64,000 nt of DNA. Source: JAOUEA01 sp038249195. GTDB lineage: Bacteria; Actinomycetota; UBA4738; HRBIN12. Under the pieces are notes generated by a model that did no database searches, was not told where the DNA came from, and was given only the letters and a program-made list of their open reading frames with translations. Location of the stretch: positions 1-64,000 of the forward strand of contig JBBRWM010000002.1 in the NCBI GenBank assembly GCA_038249195.1. Direction: 5' to 3'. This document shows, piece after piece, positions 30,701-38,843 of the stretch (the stretch's first letter is position 1; each line of letters begins with the position of its first letter). The translations under genes were made by a program, and so were the position numbers.

Positions 30701-30952
30701 GTGGCGGCCAGGCTAGGGAGGATCGCGGAGGCCGAAGACCTCGCCCGCACCGCGATCGAGCTCATCGACGAGAGCGACTTCACAACCGATCGGGCGGACG
30801 CCCGCGCAGCGCTCGCGGAGGTGCTCGAGCTGGCGGGCAGGCGGGAGGAGGCGATCGGCGCGGCGAACGAGGCACTTTCCTTGTACGAGGAGAAGGGGAA
30901 TCTCCTTCAGGCGGGCCACGCCCGCGAACGTCTCCGACGTCTGGCCGGGTGA
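27785..30952 (+). CDS. Class III adenylate/guanylate cyclase-AAA ATPase-TPR protein
   Basis: This 1055-residue signalling protein starts with a zinc ribbon (CRTCGREAPEDFAFCPDCG, residues 4-22). A class III cyclase domain follows (about 36-215) with FSDIVGSTALGERL (metal aspartate), GGTIEKFIGDAVMAVFGVP (second aspartate) and GDAVNIAARFEQAA. Next is a STAND/AAA ATPase with Walker A GVGGVGKS near 260 and Walker B VFLLDDVQWAEP. The rest, from about residue 640, is a long helical TPR-like array. The layout matches the large actinobacterial and proteobacterial cyclase-ATPase-TPR family. It may make cAMP in response to a ligand bound by the TPR part. A cyclic-nucleotide-binding protein is encoded at 43397-43789. 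Confidence 0.9.
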   Translation: MRTCRTCGREAPEDFAFCPDCGSSLAPEAPTGARRSVTILFSDIVGSTALGERLDPERLQAVLARYFDAMRQVIQGHGGTIEKFIGDAVMAVFGVPHVREDDALRAVRAAADMRDALNDLNAELLETQGIEIQVRTGVNTGEVVVTDVGAEGTLAAGDAVNIAARFEQAAGAGEILIGEATFRLVRDAILGEPIDPLVVKGKAEPLVAYRVVKVDPHAAGFSRRLDAPMVGRERELQMLLGAFDRTFTDQACHLFTVLGVGGVGKSRLLDAFVSALGDRATVLRGRCLPYGEGITFLPIEEAVRQAAMLTGLEEPGEARERIAALVGADEHAERIVAQVAQIVGVAGGEATPEETLWAIRKLLEGMARERPVVFLLDDVQWAEPMMLELIEHVADWSVDAPILLACMARPELLDSRPDWGGGKLNATSISLEPLTVEECGILVANLLAMKEIAPEVRERVAQASEGHPLFAEELLGMLVDEGRLSLVDDVWVPTGDLGTFAVPPTTSALLAARLDGLAPAHRALLERASVIGQVFYRVALAELADDPDLDAHLAALMRRQFVRPDRSDLVGAEALAFRHLLIRDVAYEGLTKSVRAELHQRFADWLERQAPDEGELIGYHLERSVRYFEELGSGDGRTAEIADRAAKHLVDAGQQAFVRGDMPATTNLLSRAASLMRPEASELVSLYSDLAQAQAERGELDDAYVSVERAVGVAQARRNDVAAARARTHGNLLFLWGHRSPDEVRTIEGEARASLPLFEAADDPAGAAFAWANIGTVLWSRCRAGEARAAWRKAVDGFEFAGDRWLAGEYLGWLSSVYAWGPTPCDQALRGLEMLAVEARGAPGAEIGVSASIATVQMMLGDLDGARRLFEAHDMRMLELGLHLPLAHHSQHLGLLELLSGNHEESEQILGAGARRLEEMGSDAVGIIAAFHAQSLYALGRYEEADEEAQKSMRASRDAGSETTIALGVRAMVAARLGRIAEAEDLARTAIELIDESDFTTDRADARAALAEVLELAGRREEAIGAANEALSLYEEKGNLLQAGHARERLRRLAG

Positions 30953-31372
30953 CATCGGGTCTGCTGAGGCGCGAGTTCCGGCTCAGATGGATCACTGGCG
31001 TTACCCCCTATCTACCTCATCTGACGGCGGGGGTTCCTCTCTCGATGCGGAGCGCGGCAGTTCCAGGCAACCTGAGGACCGTACGAACCGTGACTGGCGC
31101 CGGCATCGCCTGTGGGATCGATTTCGCCTCTCACCCGAACGGACGACTGCGGGGATCCGAGGTGCACTCGTCGTTTCCGTCCGACCGCTCGAAGTCGATG
31201 ATCTCGCGTCGCTGAGCACGGAACGGTGGCTGCGGGATCACATCATCGCCCGGAGCCCCGGCGCTCGACGATGAGGGTGTCGGAACGGGTTTGTCGATGG
31301 GGTGCCTGGGTAGGGGGGCGGCGACGCGCTGCGTCCGACGCAGCGGTGAGTCGGACCCGCGGGAGGTGCGGG
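30953..31372. other. Stretch without a supported gene
   Basis: Short open frames on both strands show no recognisable protein. A small hairpin (CTGCGT-CCG-ACGCAG) lies at about 31329-31343, just before the second CsbD-like micro-gene. The block directly before that gene resembles the block before copy 1 at 26831. Confidence 0.3.
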
Positions 31373-31459
31373 ATGACCGGAGCATCGAAGCAGGCCAAGG
31401 GCGGCGTGCAGGACGGCGCCGGCAAGGTCGAGCGGAAGGTCCGCGGCACGAGGATCTAG
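31373..31459 (+). CDS. CsbD-like micro-protein, 28 aa (copy 2)
   Basis: ATG 31373 follows GGGAGGTGCGGG, the same ribosome binding block as copy 1. The peptide begins MTGASKQAKGGVQDGAGKVE and ends RGTRI. The first eleven codons are almost identical to those of copy 1 and the second half has diverged. It is basic and Gly/Lys-rich, like one CsbD repeat. It stops 27 bases before the end of the convergent sulfotransferase gene. Confidence 0.5.
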   Translation: MTGASKQAKGGVQDGAGKVERKVRGTRI

Positions 31460-31486
31460 GTGCCGGGGCTGTCCCCGCCGGTGGAC

Positions 31487-32485
31487 TCAGGTCTGCTCCG
31501 GCGCCGTGCCCCGCGCGTAGCCGTAGCGCCGCATGAGGGGCCGCGTCACGCGCTCCACGGTCCGCTGATCTCGCTCGGGCAACCCAGCGCGCCAGGCCTC
31601 GTCGAGGCGCAGCTCGATCGGGCCGGTCAGGTGGCGCATCCGGTTGCCGGCCACGAGATGCCCGGTGGGCAGCCGAGCCGTTCGCCCATCGAGGAACGAT
31701 AGGTCCTGGGGCCCGAGCGTCCGTCCGACCTGCCCGGCGCACAAGCGCAAAGCGGCCTCCGGGTCGCGCACGAACGACTCGTAGCGCAGGCGCTCGAGCG
31801 GATGACCCAGGGCCTTCAAGAGATCGAACGAGAGGTTGAACCAGAGCCACTTCGTGGCCGTCTTGCGTGGGGTACGCGTGGTGCGCATCGGCTTGTCGGC
31901 GCGCGAGCCCTGGCGGGGAACCTCCTTGGTGTTGGAGAAGGCGACCCCCCGCGGATCGCGCACCAGCTGCACGAACCTCGCGTCGAAGCGCTCCTGGGTG
32001 GCGAGCAGGTAGATGTGCGCGGGGATCTTCATCGAGTCGACGATCACGTTGCTGCCCGAGACCTCGAGGACGCCCCCGTACAGCCGCTCGAGCAGGGACG
32101 CGTACGCGCGGAGATCGCGCCGGAACCGCGGCGAGAGCCACGGCATGAGGATGAGGGGCAGCGCGAAGGGGTGGGGGAGTCGGGTGCGTCCCAGCGTGAT
32201 GCTCGCCGCCAGTCGGTGGCACTCGCCGGGGTCGAGGCGATCCCAGCCGCCGAACGCGCGGTCGCCGACCTGCCTCCAGAAGGGACACGAGGAGAAGGGC
32301 TCGCCGCAGCTGCACTCGACGTTCTCGCCCAGGCCCTTCTCCCAGATCCTGCCGATCTCGCCCACGGCCACGAACCCGGGGATCTCCCCGAGCATCCGAC
32401 ACAGCAGCGTGGCGCCGTTCTGACCGGTGCCGGCGATGGCCAGGAGACGCGGACCCGCCGGGTGATCGTCGTGCTCAGTCCGCAT
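31487..32485 (-). CDS. Sulfotransferase
   Basis: This 332-residue protein has a PAPS-binding P-loop-like LAIAGTGQNGATLLCRML (15-32), corresponding to the 5'-phosphosulfate loop. The 3'-phosphate motif is VQLVRDPRGVAFSNTKE near 190. Cysteine-rich ECSCGEPFSSCPFW between them is typical of this bacterial group. It would transfer sulfate to a carbohydrate, lipid or other acceptor. It overlaps the end of the flippase gene by 11 bases, so the two are co-transcribed and the acceptor may be an exported polysaccharide. Confidence 0.85.
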   Translation of the reverse strand: MRTEHDDHPAGPRLLAIAGTGQNGATLLCRMLGEIPGFVAVGEIGRIWEKGLGENVECSCGEPFSSCPFWRQVGDRAFGGWDRLDPGECHRLAASITLGRTRLPHPFALPLILMPWLSPRFRRDLRAYASLLERLYGGVLEVSGSNVIVDSMKIPAHIYLLATQERFDARFVQLVRDPRGVAFSNTKEVPRQGSRADKPMRTTRTPRKTATKWLWFNLSFDLLKALGHPLERLRYESFVRDPEAALRLCAGQVGRTLGPQDLSFLDGRTARLPTGHLVAGNRMRHLTGPIELRLDEAWRAGLPERDQRTVERVTRPLMRRYGYARGTAPEQT

Positions 32486-33887
32486 CTGATCCCGGTTCCT
32501 TCGGTTGCTTCGGTCCCTTGTTCCGCCCCTTCGCGCCGAACACGATCTCGCGGATCATGCTCGGGGACATCGTGACGTAGGTCCAGATGCCGAGCCGCTT
32601 GCGGGCGATCACCAACTGGGCGCCGTTCTGGACCACCTGCGCCGTCGCCGTGGCGATCGCGATCCCCGTCGCGCCGTAGTGAGGCGTCACGAGGAGACCT
32701 CCGCCCACGCTCAGCGTGGCCCCCAGGATCGTCGTCCACATCATGTCCTTCTGATGACCGGTCATCATCAGCGCGATCCCCGAGGAGCCCGTCCAGACCG
32801 CGATCAACCGCCCGATCGACTTGATGACGAGGTAGGAGGCACCCGCCGCGTACAGGGGCCCGAACACGGTCGACATGACCCAAGGCCCCGCGAAGATGAA
32901 CAGGAGCAGCACGAGGAGAGCCGGGATGCCGACCAGCGTGGCGCCGACCCGCAGGACGCGCTCGAGCTGGCGAACCTTCCCCTGTGCGTAGAGTTCCGCC
33001 GTGAGCGGCGGGATCACGCCGGAGAAGATGATCGTGGGCGTGGCCACCAGCACCACCAGCTTGGAGGACGCCCCGTAGAGCGCGACCGCGTCCGCCGGGC
33101 GGAACGCCCCGAGGATCCACAGGTCCACGCCGGCGCCGAGCAGGTAGATGCCGAGGTTGGACACGAGCAGCGGACGGGCGACCTTGAAGAGCTCGCCGCG
33201 GCTCACGCTGCCCGGCCCGCGTAGCGGACGCATGGTGCGCAGCAGTACGAAGCCCGTGGCCGCGAGCACGACCGCGGTCACCAGCGTGATGAGCCCCACG
33301 GTCTCCGAGAGCGAGGCGCCTCGGGCGAACAGGTACACCCCGCCGAGCACCACCACGGTGAAGAAGTCGGCCGCGAACGTCTGGAGCAGGGCCGAATGCG
33401 CGAAGCGTGACAGGCCGAGGAACGCCTGGGCGCACATGTATTGCATGGCCGTCGCGAACAGGAGCGCCGCGCCGAGCGGGATGATCGAGGCCACGAGCGG
33501 GTTGTTCTGGACGGTCCCGAAGAACCACTGGCCGACGCCGAGCGCCAGCACGAGCGATACCGCCGAGGCCCCGATCGCGGCCCAGCCCAGACTGAGGCGG
33601 ATGGACGCGCGGGCGCGTCCGGGTTCGCCGAGGGCCAGCGACTCCGCCGTGAACCGCACGACGGCACGGTCCAGCCCCAGCTCGGCCAGGGTGCTGCCGA
33701 TCACCACCATGGTGTTGAGGAGCAGGAACGCCCCGAACTCGTCGATGGTGAGCAGGCGTGCCACGATGCCGTTCATGGCGAACCCGAGCACGAGTCCGAG
33801 GACCCTCGTGCCGAGCACCCATGCGGAGCCGGACAGCAGCCGCCTGCGGATCGATCCCAGCGAGAAGGCGGCCTGAGCCTCGCTCAT
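32475..33887 (-). CDS. Polysaccharide/lipid-linked oligosaccharide flippase (Wzx-like, MOP family)
   Basis: This protein of about 470 residues has some twelve to fourteen membrane helices and the opening LLSGSAWVLGTRVLGLVLGF followed by GIVARLLTIDEFGAF, typical of Wzx/RfbX exporters. TEYGATGIA-type text near the end appears as HYGATGIAIATATAQ. It would flip lipid-linked glycans across the membrane. I chose ATG 33887; GTG 33911 is eight codons upstream and neither has a strong ribosome binding site. A charged tail (GAKGRNKGPKQPKEPGSDAD) closes the protein. It heads an operon with the sulfotransferase. Confidence 0.85.
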   Translation of the reverse strand: MSEAQAAFSLGSIRRRLLSGSAWVLGTRVLGLVLGFAMNGIVARLLTIDEFGAFLLLNTMVVIGSTLAELGLDRAVVRFTAESLALGEPGRARASIRLSLGWAAIGASAVSLVLALGVGQWFFGTVQNNPLVASIIPLGAALLFATAMQYMCAQAFLGLSRFAHSALLQTFAADFFTVVVLGGVYLFARGASLSETVGLITLVTAVVLAATGFVLLRTMRPLRGPGSVSRGELFKVARPLLVSNLGIYLLGAGVDLWILGAFRPADAVALYGASSKLVVLVATPTIIFSGVIPPLTAELYAQGKVRQLERVLRVGATLVGIPALLVLLLFIFAGPWVMSTVFGPLYAAGASYLVIKSIGRLIAVWTGSSGIALMMTGHQKDMMWTTILGATLSVGGGLLVTPHYGATGIAIATATAQVVQNGAQLVIARKRLGIWTYVTMSPSMIREIVFGAKGRNKGPKQPKEPGSDAD

Positions 33888-34027
33888 CGACGCGCGGCCG
33901 CCCGGGTGCACGGATGAGATACGGGAGCTTCAGGGTTCCCATCCGCCGAGGGTTTCACTAGGCTCCGACCTAGGTCTATCAGGGGACCCACATGGATATG
34001 AGGGGCCCAGGTGTATCTGGAGGGCGC

Positions 34028-34894
34028 ATGGCGGACAACGATGTGACGAGCGCGGAAAGCCCCGCGTTCATCGACGTGTCCTCCCTCGACGCTGGGCCGA
34101 CGTTCTCCGGCTCCGCCCAGCACGCGGTGCGACGCGTGGTGACCCGCTACCCGGAGCCGTACCTGTTCATCGCGCGTCGTCGCCATCCCCAGGGGACGAT
34201 CGCCTCCGATACCCAGCTCGTGATCGACGGGTTCACGCGCTCGGCCGTCACCTTCGCACTCGTGGCATTCCAGGTAGCTCAGAACGGGCATGTCCGTGTC
34301 GCGCACCACCTTCACTCGCCGGCCCAATTGATCCAGGCGGCACGCCGCGGCATCCCTGGGCTCGTTCCGATCCGACCGCCACAGGATACGGTCCTGTCGG
34401 CCATGGTCTCGGAGCCCGCGGTCTCCGTGGGCCAGTGGCTGCGGAGCTACACCGGCTTCTATCGCAGGGTGCTGGGGAGCGCGGACGGGCTCGTGTTCGC
34501 TCGGTTCGACTCCGTCACCACGGACCTGGGGTCCGTCACCGCGGAGGTCAACGGGCGCTTCGGGACCTCGTTCGCCGAGTTCGTTCACGACGGAGCCGAC
34601 GTGGCCCGGGCGTTCGCGCTCATCGACGAGCGATCGCGGCGCCCGCCGTGGCGGCGCACCCTCGGGGAGTTCCTCGCGGGCCGGATCAGCCTGGACGAGT
34701 ATCGCGAGCAGACGGCCGAGCAGCGGGGGGTGGTGAACCTGGGCGAGGTACCGCAGGAGCGGGTACAGCGCCCGTCGGCTGCCCGGCGCGCGCATCGAAC
34801 CGCCCTCTTGCAGCGATACCGGGAACCCTCGCTCCAAACCTGGAGGGCCCGCGCCGAGGCGGCGTATCGAGCCGTGGCCGAGCGCGGCGTCTAA
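34028..34894 (+). CDS. Sulfotransferase-like protein of uncharacterised type
   Basis: GGAGGG at 34018-34024 precedes ATG 34028 (MADNDVTSAE). The pattern YLFIARRRHPQGTIASDTQL, DGFTRSAVTFALVAFQVAQ and VAHHLHSPAQLIQAARRGIP, with a following VPIRPPQDTVLSA, matches a group of hypothetical proteins with a degenerate sulfotransferase fold. In it, DGFxRSA replaces the usual P-loop, and the RPPQDTVLS region corresponds to the 3'-phosphate site RDP...S. Length 288 residues. The neighbouring sulfotransferase and flippase support a role in modifying surface glycans; catalysis is unproven. Confidence 0.55.
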   Translation: MADNDVTSAESPAFIDVSSLDAGPTFSGSAQHAVRRVVTRYPEPYLFIARRRHPQGTIASDTQLVIDGFTRSAVTFALVAFQVAQNGHVRVAHHLHSPAQLIQAARRGIPGLVPIRPPQDTVLSAMVSEPAVSVGQWLRSYTGFYRRVLGSADGLVFARFDSVTTDLGSVTAEVNGRFGTSFAEFVHDGADVARAFALIDERSRRPPWRRTLGEFLAGRISLDEYREQTAEQRGVVNLGEVPQERVQRPSAARRAHRTALLQRYREPSLQTWRARAEAAYRAVAERGV

Positions 34895-34903
34895 CACCCG
34901 GCG

Positions 34904-36136
34904 TCACGTGACCTCGCAGGATCCCGTGATGTCCTGCCCGAGGCCCTGCCAGCCGCCGAAGCCCATGTCGGCAGATGCCGCGCCATCCCACCAGGTCCAC
35001 ACGGCGGCGTCGCAGCTCGCCGCCGCGTAGCGGTTGTCGCTCCAGGACAGCGCGCTCGAGGTTCCCCCCTGAGCGTCGACGCCGACGCGCACGCCCTCAT
35101 CCAGCTTCACGGCGTTGGCGATCGCCGTGTTGCCCGTGGAGGGGAAGGCCCCGTCCTGCAGGCAGGCGTCCCCTCCGGGACCGCTGCTCCTGCCGTTCGA
35201 CAGCATCCGGATCGCCCACGTTCCCGCGCCGGAGACGCTATTGCCTCTGAGCTCGATTTCGTGGGAGTTGTATACGTCCAGCCCCGCGTTGCCGGCGCTC
35301 GTCACGGTGCTCGAGGAGACGGTGCCGCGGCAGCTGATCTCGATGCGGATCGCGTCGTGCGCGACCCCGTCCACCGAGCTGTCGCTCACCGAGAAGTCCG
35401 TGGTGTTGTTGTCGATCCAGATCCCGGCGCCCCCGACACCGCCGTGGACGTCGACGTGGCGGATCGTGGCGCCGCTCACGCTGTTGAGCTTGAGTCCGCC
35501 CGACAGGCCGATCTCGAAGCTCGCGTCTGCGGGGCTGTCGATGATGGTGGCGCCGTCGATCACGAGGTTCGGGGCGTCCTTGGCCACGATCCCGAACCTG
35601 CCGTCGGACACCGCGAACACGTCGCGCAGGGTGACGTTCGCCCCCTGCACCTTCATGCCCGAGTCGGCGGCCGTCTGGACGGACACCCGTTCCAAGACCC
35701 AGCCGTCGGTGGTGCGGATGTCGGCGCTCGCGGCGCCCTGCATGATGAGGTTCGCGAGGGTGACGTCGGTCCCGGCCCCCCGGCCGTCGAAGCACAGCGA
35801 CCCTCCGCAGGTGAGGGTCGGCGCGCGGGCGCCGATGCCGTGGATCGTCTGGCCGCTCGCGGGGCTCACCGGTTCGGGGAGCGTGTAGGTCCCCTCCGGC
35901 ACGCAGATGACGGCGGCGGGCCCGGCGGAGGCCACCGACGCACCCACGTCTCCTCCGGGCGACACCGTGACGGTGCAATCGGCCGACGGGCCGCCCGGGA
36001 GCGCCACCGACGTGCTCGCGTTCAACCTCGCGCGACCGCCGCACGATGATGCGACCAGCAGGACCGCGATGGCTCCGGCAGCCGCGCGCGCCCGGCCGAG
36101 TGCCCTGCCTGCAGCGCGGTCGCCCGGCCGGTTCAC
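34904..36136 (-). CDS. Lipoprotein with right-handed beta-helix
   Basis: GTG 36136 overlaps the stop of the upstream flavoprotein gene (GTGA). A hydrophobic stretch ending VLLVASSCGGRA gives a lipobox-like cysteine. After VSPGGDVGASVASAGPAAVI and VPEGTYTLPEPV, the chain runs in short repeating strands (LERVSVQTAADSGMKVQGAN, IRHVDVHGGVGGAGIWIDNN), the pattern of parallel beta-helix pectate-lyase-like proteins. Four or more cysteines suggest disulfides outside the membrane. It may bind or cleave polysaccharide; no catalytic residues can be named. Confidence 0.75.
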   Translation of the reverse strand: MNRPGDRAAGRALGRARAAAGAIAVLLVASSCGGRARLNASTSVALPGGPSADCTVTVSPGGDVGASVASAGPAAVICVPEGTYTLPEPVSPASGQTIHGIGARAPTLTCGGSLCFDGRGAGTDVTLANLIMQGAASADIRTTDGWVLERVSVQTAADSGMKVQGANVTLRDVFAVSDGRFGIVAKDAPNLVIDGATIIDSPADASFEIGLSGGLKLNSVSGATIRHVDVHGGVGGAGIWIDNNTTDFSVSDSSVDGVAHDAIRIEISCRGTVSSSTVTSAGNAGLDVYNSHEIELRGNSVSGAGTWAIRMLSNGRSSGPGGDACLQDGAFPSTGNTAIANAVKLDEGVRVGVDAQGGTSSALSWSDNRYAAASCDAAVWTWWDGAASADMGFGGWQGLGQDITGSCEVT

Positions 36137-37386
36137 CGGGAGGCGAGCCTCGTCGCCGTCGTCTGCACGAGCCGCGCGGTCCAGGCCGACGGCCGTGGCC
36201 GCGCTCCGTCGGCGAGGCCGTTGAGGTAGAGCGACCACGTTCCGGCCACGAGGCGCCGGACGCCGGGGGCGGTGAGCACCCGGGCGCTCGCCGAGGTGAA
36301 TCGGGGGCGTCGCAGCATCTGTGTGTGCAGCGCCGCGGCGCCCGGCATGAACGCTGCGAAGCGCTCGTCGAGCGCCTCGGTGTATGCCTCGGCGGGGCAT
36401 CCGGGGTGCGCGATCAGCGACTCCGCCGCGAGGCGGCCGCTCACCATCGCCGTCGCGATCCCCTCGCCTTGCAGCGGGTTCACGAGCCCCGCGGCGTCGC
36501 CGACCAGCAGCACGTTGCGCGTCGCCGGACGTGAGCCCACGCCGCCCATGCGGAGCCAGCCGCCCGTCACCGGCCCGAGTCGCGCCCCCGCCGGCAGATC
36601 TCCGCTCGCTTCCAGACGGGCGCACAGAGCCGTCAGCTCCCCTCGCAGGCGAGCCGCCGGACGGTGGGCCCGTCGCAGCGCGAGGCCGACGCCAACGTTG
36701 GCCTCGCCGTCGGCGCCCGGGAAGAGCCAGCCGTATCCCGGGAAGATGCGGCCGGGCCGCGCGTCGAGGAGCGCGAGCAGGGGCAGCGGAACCGCGGCCG
36801 GCAGGTAGCTGCGGATCGCGAACCCCCACATGGCCGCGTCCACCTCGATCAAGCCGGCGAGGTGCGCGATCGGGCTCAGCGCGCCGTCCGCCCCGATCAC
36901 GACGCGGCCCCGCACCCGCGAGCCGTCGCTCGTGGTGAGGGCGTCCAGCGACCCGTTTGCGGCCTGTGACGCCCCCACGACGCGCCCCAGGATCGGCGTG
37001 GCGCCCGCCGTGATCGCCTCGTTCCGCAGCGCGTCGTCGAAGACCCGGCGCGGCGCGATCACGCCGTGGTCGGCGTAGGCATGCCCGGGATAGGCCGGCA
37101 GCAGCGCCCGGCCGCCGGACGGACCCATCACCGCGATGTCGCTGCCCCGTCCGAACTCGGGGAACGGGACGCCGAGCTCCTCGAGGGCCCGGACGCCCCG
37201 TGGCCCGATCAGGTCACCGCACGCCTTATCTCTGGGGAACCGCGAGCGGTCCACGAGCGCCACGCGTGCGCCGGCACGGGCGAGCACGAGCGCGGCGACG
37301 CTGCCTCCCGGTCCCGCACCCACGACGACCGCGTCGAATCCGTCCCGCCCCATGTGGCCGCGCGTTGACCCCACAGCTCTGCCCAT
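36133..37386 (-). CDS. Geranylgeranyl-reductase-family FAD-dependent oxidoreductase
   Basis: The FAD fingerprint FDAVVVGAGPGGSVAALVLA is followed by the family's PRDKACGDLIGPRGVRAL (KxCG motif). The second FAD block is NVLLVGDAAGLVNPLQGEGI. The family reduces isoprenoid or lipid double bonds, or acts as monooxygenases on natural products. ATG 37386 has AGAAGAG at good distance; ATG 37353 (MGRDGFDA) is the alternative and gives the usual distance to the fingerprint. It is translationally coupled to the beta-helix lipoprotein gene, an unusual pairing. Confidence 0.85.
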   Translation of the reverse strand: MGRAVGSTRGHMGRDGFDAVVVGAGPGGSVAALVLARAGARVALVDRSRFPRDKACGDLIGPRGVRALEELGVPFPEFGRGSDIAVMGPSGGRALLPAYPGHAYADHGVIAPRRVFDDALRNEAITAGATPILGRVVGASQAANGSLDALTTSDGSRVRGRVVIGADGALSPIAHLAGLIEVDAAMWGFAIRSYLPAAVPLPLLALLDARPGRIFPGYGWLFPGADGEANVGVGLALRRAHRPAARLRGELTALCARLEASGDLPAGARLGPVTGGWLRMGGVGSRPATRNVLLVGDAAGLVNPLQGEGIATAMVSGRLAAESLIAHPGCPAEAYTEALDERFAAFMPGAAALHTQMLRRPRFTSASARVLTAPGVRRLVAGTWSLYLNGLADGARPRPSAWTARLVQTTATRLASR

Positions 37387-37584
37387 GGGTCTCTTCTACG
37401 GCATCCACCCCAGGCCGTCGACCCACCGCGGTCCCTCGCCCGGGGCACTGGCGTTTACCGCTTGGCGTTTGCGGGGACCAAAGCAGGACGAGCGCGGAAC
37501 GCGGCATGTGAACGCACCCGTTCCGTCCCGGTCGTGCTGGAGGCGTTCCATCGGGGAGTCCGGCCCGGCCGCATTAGGTCTACG

Positions 37585-38829
37585 ATGCTCGATGGAGGGG
37601 TGAGGGCGCTGGCGCAGGTCGTGCTCGACCAGGTCGGCAAGGTGTATCCGGACGGCACGGAGGCTGTGTCCGGCTTGGGGCTGCAGATCGAAGACGGGGA
37701 GTTCATGGTCTTCGTCGGCCCTTCGGGATGCGGCAAGACCACCGCCCTGCGCATGGTCGCGGGCCTCGAGGACATCTCGAGCGGCACGATTTCGATTGGC
37801 GATCGCGTCGTGAACGACGTGCCGTCGAAGGATCGCGACGTCGCGATGGTCTTCCAGAACTACGCGCTCTACCCGCACCTGAGCGTCTACGAGAACATGG
37901 GGTTCGGGCTGCGCCTGCGCAAGACGGCCAAGCCCGAGATCGACCGGCGGGTCCGCGAAGCGGCGAAGATCTTGGGCCTCGAAGAGCTCCTCGATCGCAA
38001 GCCGAAGAACCTCTCCGGTGGCCAACGTCAACGGGTCGCGATGGGGCGGGCCATCGTCCGTGAACCCCGCGCGTTCCTGATGGACGAGCCGTTGTCAAAC
38101 CTGGACGCGAAGCTCCGGGTTCAGATGCGAGCGGAGATCGCGCGGCTCCAGGACGATCTTGGTGTTACCACGATCTACGTCACACACGACCAGATCGAGG
38201 CCATGACGATGGGCGATCGCGTGGCCGTCATCAAGCGGGGCCGGTTGCAGCAGGTCGACGTCCCGCAGCGCCTCTACGACGAGCCGGCGAACCTGTTCGT
38301 CGCCGGCTTCATCGGCTCGCCCGCGATGAACATGGCGGAGGCCAGCCTCGAACGCCACGGAGAAGACTGGATCGTGACGTTCGGCAGCGTCCGCTTGGGC
38401 CTGGACCGGGAGGCGGTCGCCGCGCGGGACGGCCTCGAGGCGTTCGAGGGTCACCCTGTGATCGTCGGCATCCGTCCCGAGGACATGGAGGATGCGGCGA
38501 CCCAGGACGAGACGCGCGAGGACCGCCGGTTCCGCGCCGAGGTCGATCTGCGCGAGGCGCTCGGCGCCGAGGTGATCGTGCACTTCACGGTCGACGCGCC
38601 CCCGGTGATGACCGAGGACACGCAGGAGCTTGCGCGCGACGCGGGCGCCGCCGAGCTCGAGGCCGCGCGCCACGAAGGCCGCTCGCCGTTCGTCGCCCGG
38701 CTGGGCCCGCGCACCGAGGCCCGCGAACACGCTGAGATCGATCTGGTCGTCGACACCGGCCGGATGCACTTCTTCGACCCCCAAACTGGGAACGCCATCA
38801 CCGACGGGTCCGGGCGACCGGGTTCATAA
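37585..38829 (+). CDS. ABC importer ATPase, MalK/MsmX/UgpC type
   Basis: Walker A is GPSGCGKTT, the signature is LSGGQRQR, Walker B is RAFLMDEPLSNLD, and the switch histidine is in YVTHDQIEAM. The C-terminal half has the MalK regulatory OB folds (GFIGSPAMNM, VIVGIRPEDM). The C-terminus carries an acidic/Arg-rich insertion (about 340-380) before the last strand. ATG 37585 is chosen; GTG 37600 is possible, since conserved text begins soon after (VVLDQVGKVYPDG). It energises the two permeases encoded downstream, and a substrate-binding lipoprotein follows by 14 bases. Confidence 0.9.
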   Translation: MLDGGVRALAQVVLDQVGKVYPDGTEAVSGLGLQIEDGEFMVFVGPSGCGKTTALRMVAGLEDISSGTISIGDRVVNDVPSKDRDVAMVFQNYALYPHLSVYENMGFGLRLRKTAKPEIDRRVREAAKILGLEELLDRKPKNLSGGQRQRVAMGRAIVREPRAFLMDEPLSNLDAKLRVQMRAEIARLQDDLGVTTIYVTHDQIEAMTMGDRVAVIKRGRLQQVDVPQRLYDEPANLFVAGFIGSPAMNMAEASLERHGEDWIVTFGSVRLGLDREAVAARDGLEAFEGHPVIVGIRPEDMEDAATQDETREDRRFRAEVDLREALGAEVIVHFTVDAPPVMTEDTQELARDAGAAELEAARHEGRSPFVARLGPRTEAREHAEIDLVVDTGRMHFFDPQTGNAITDGSGRPGS

Positions 38830-38843
38830 GGAGGACGATCCAC

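Noticed and set aside
30987..31274. A 95-aa plus-strand frame after the cyclase gene
   Set aside because: Composition is irregular, there is no ribosome binding site and no recognisable fold; left as non-coding.
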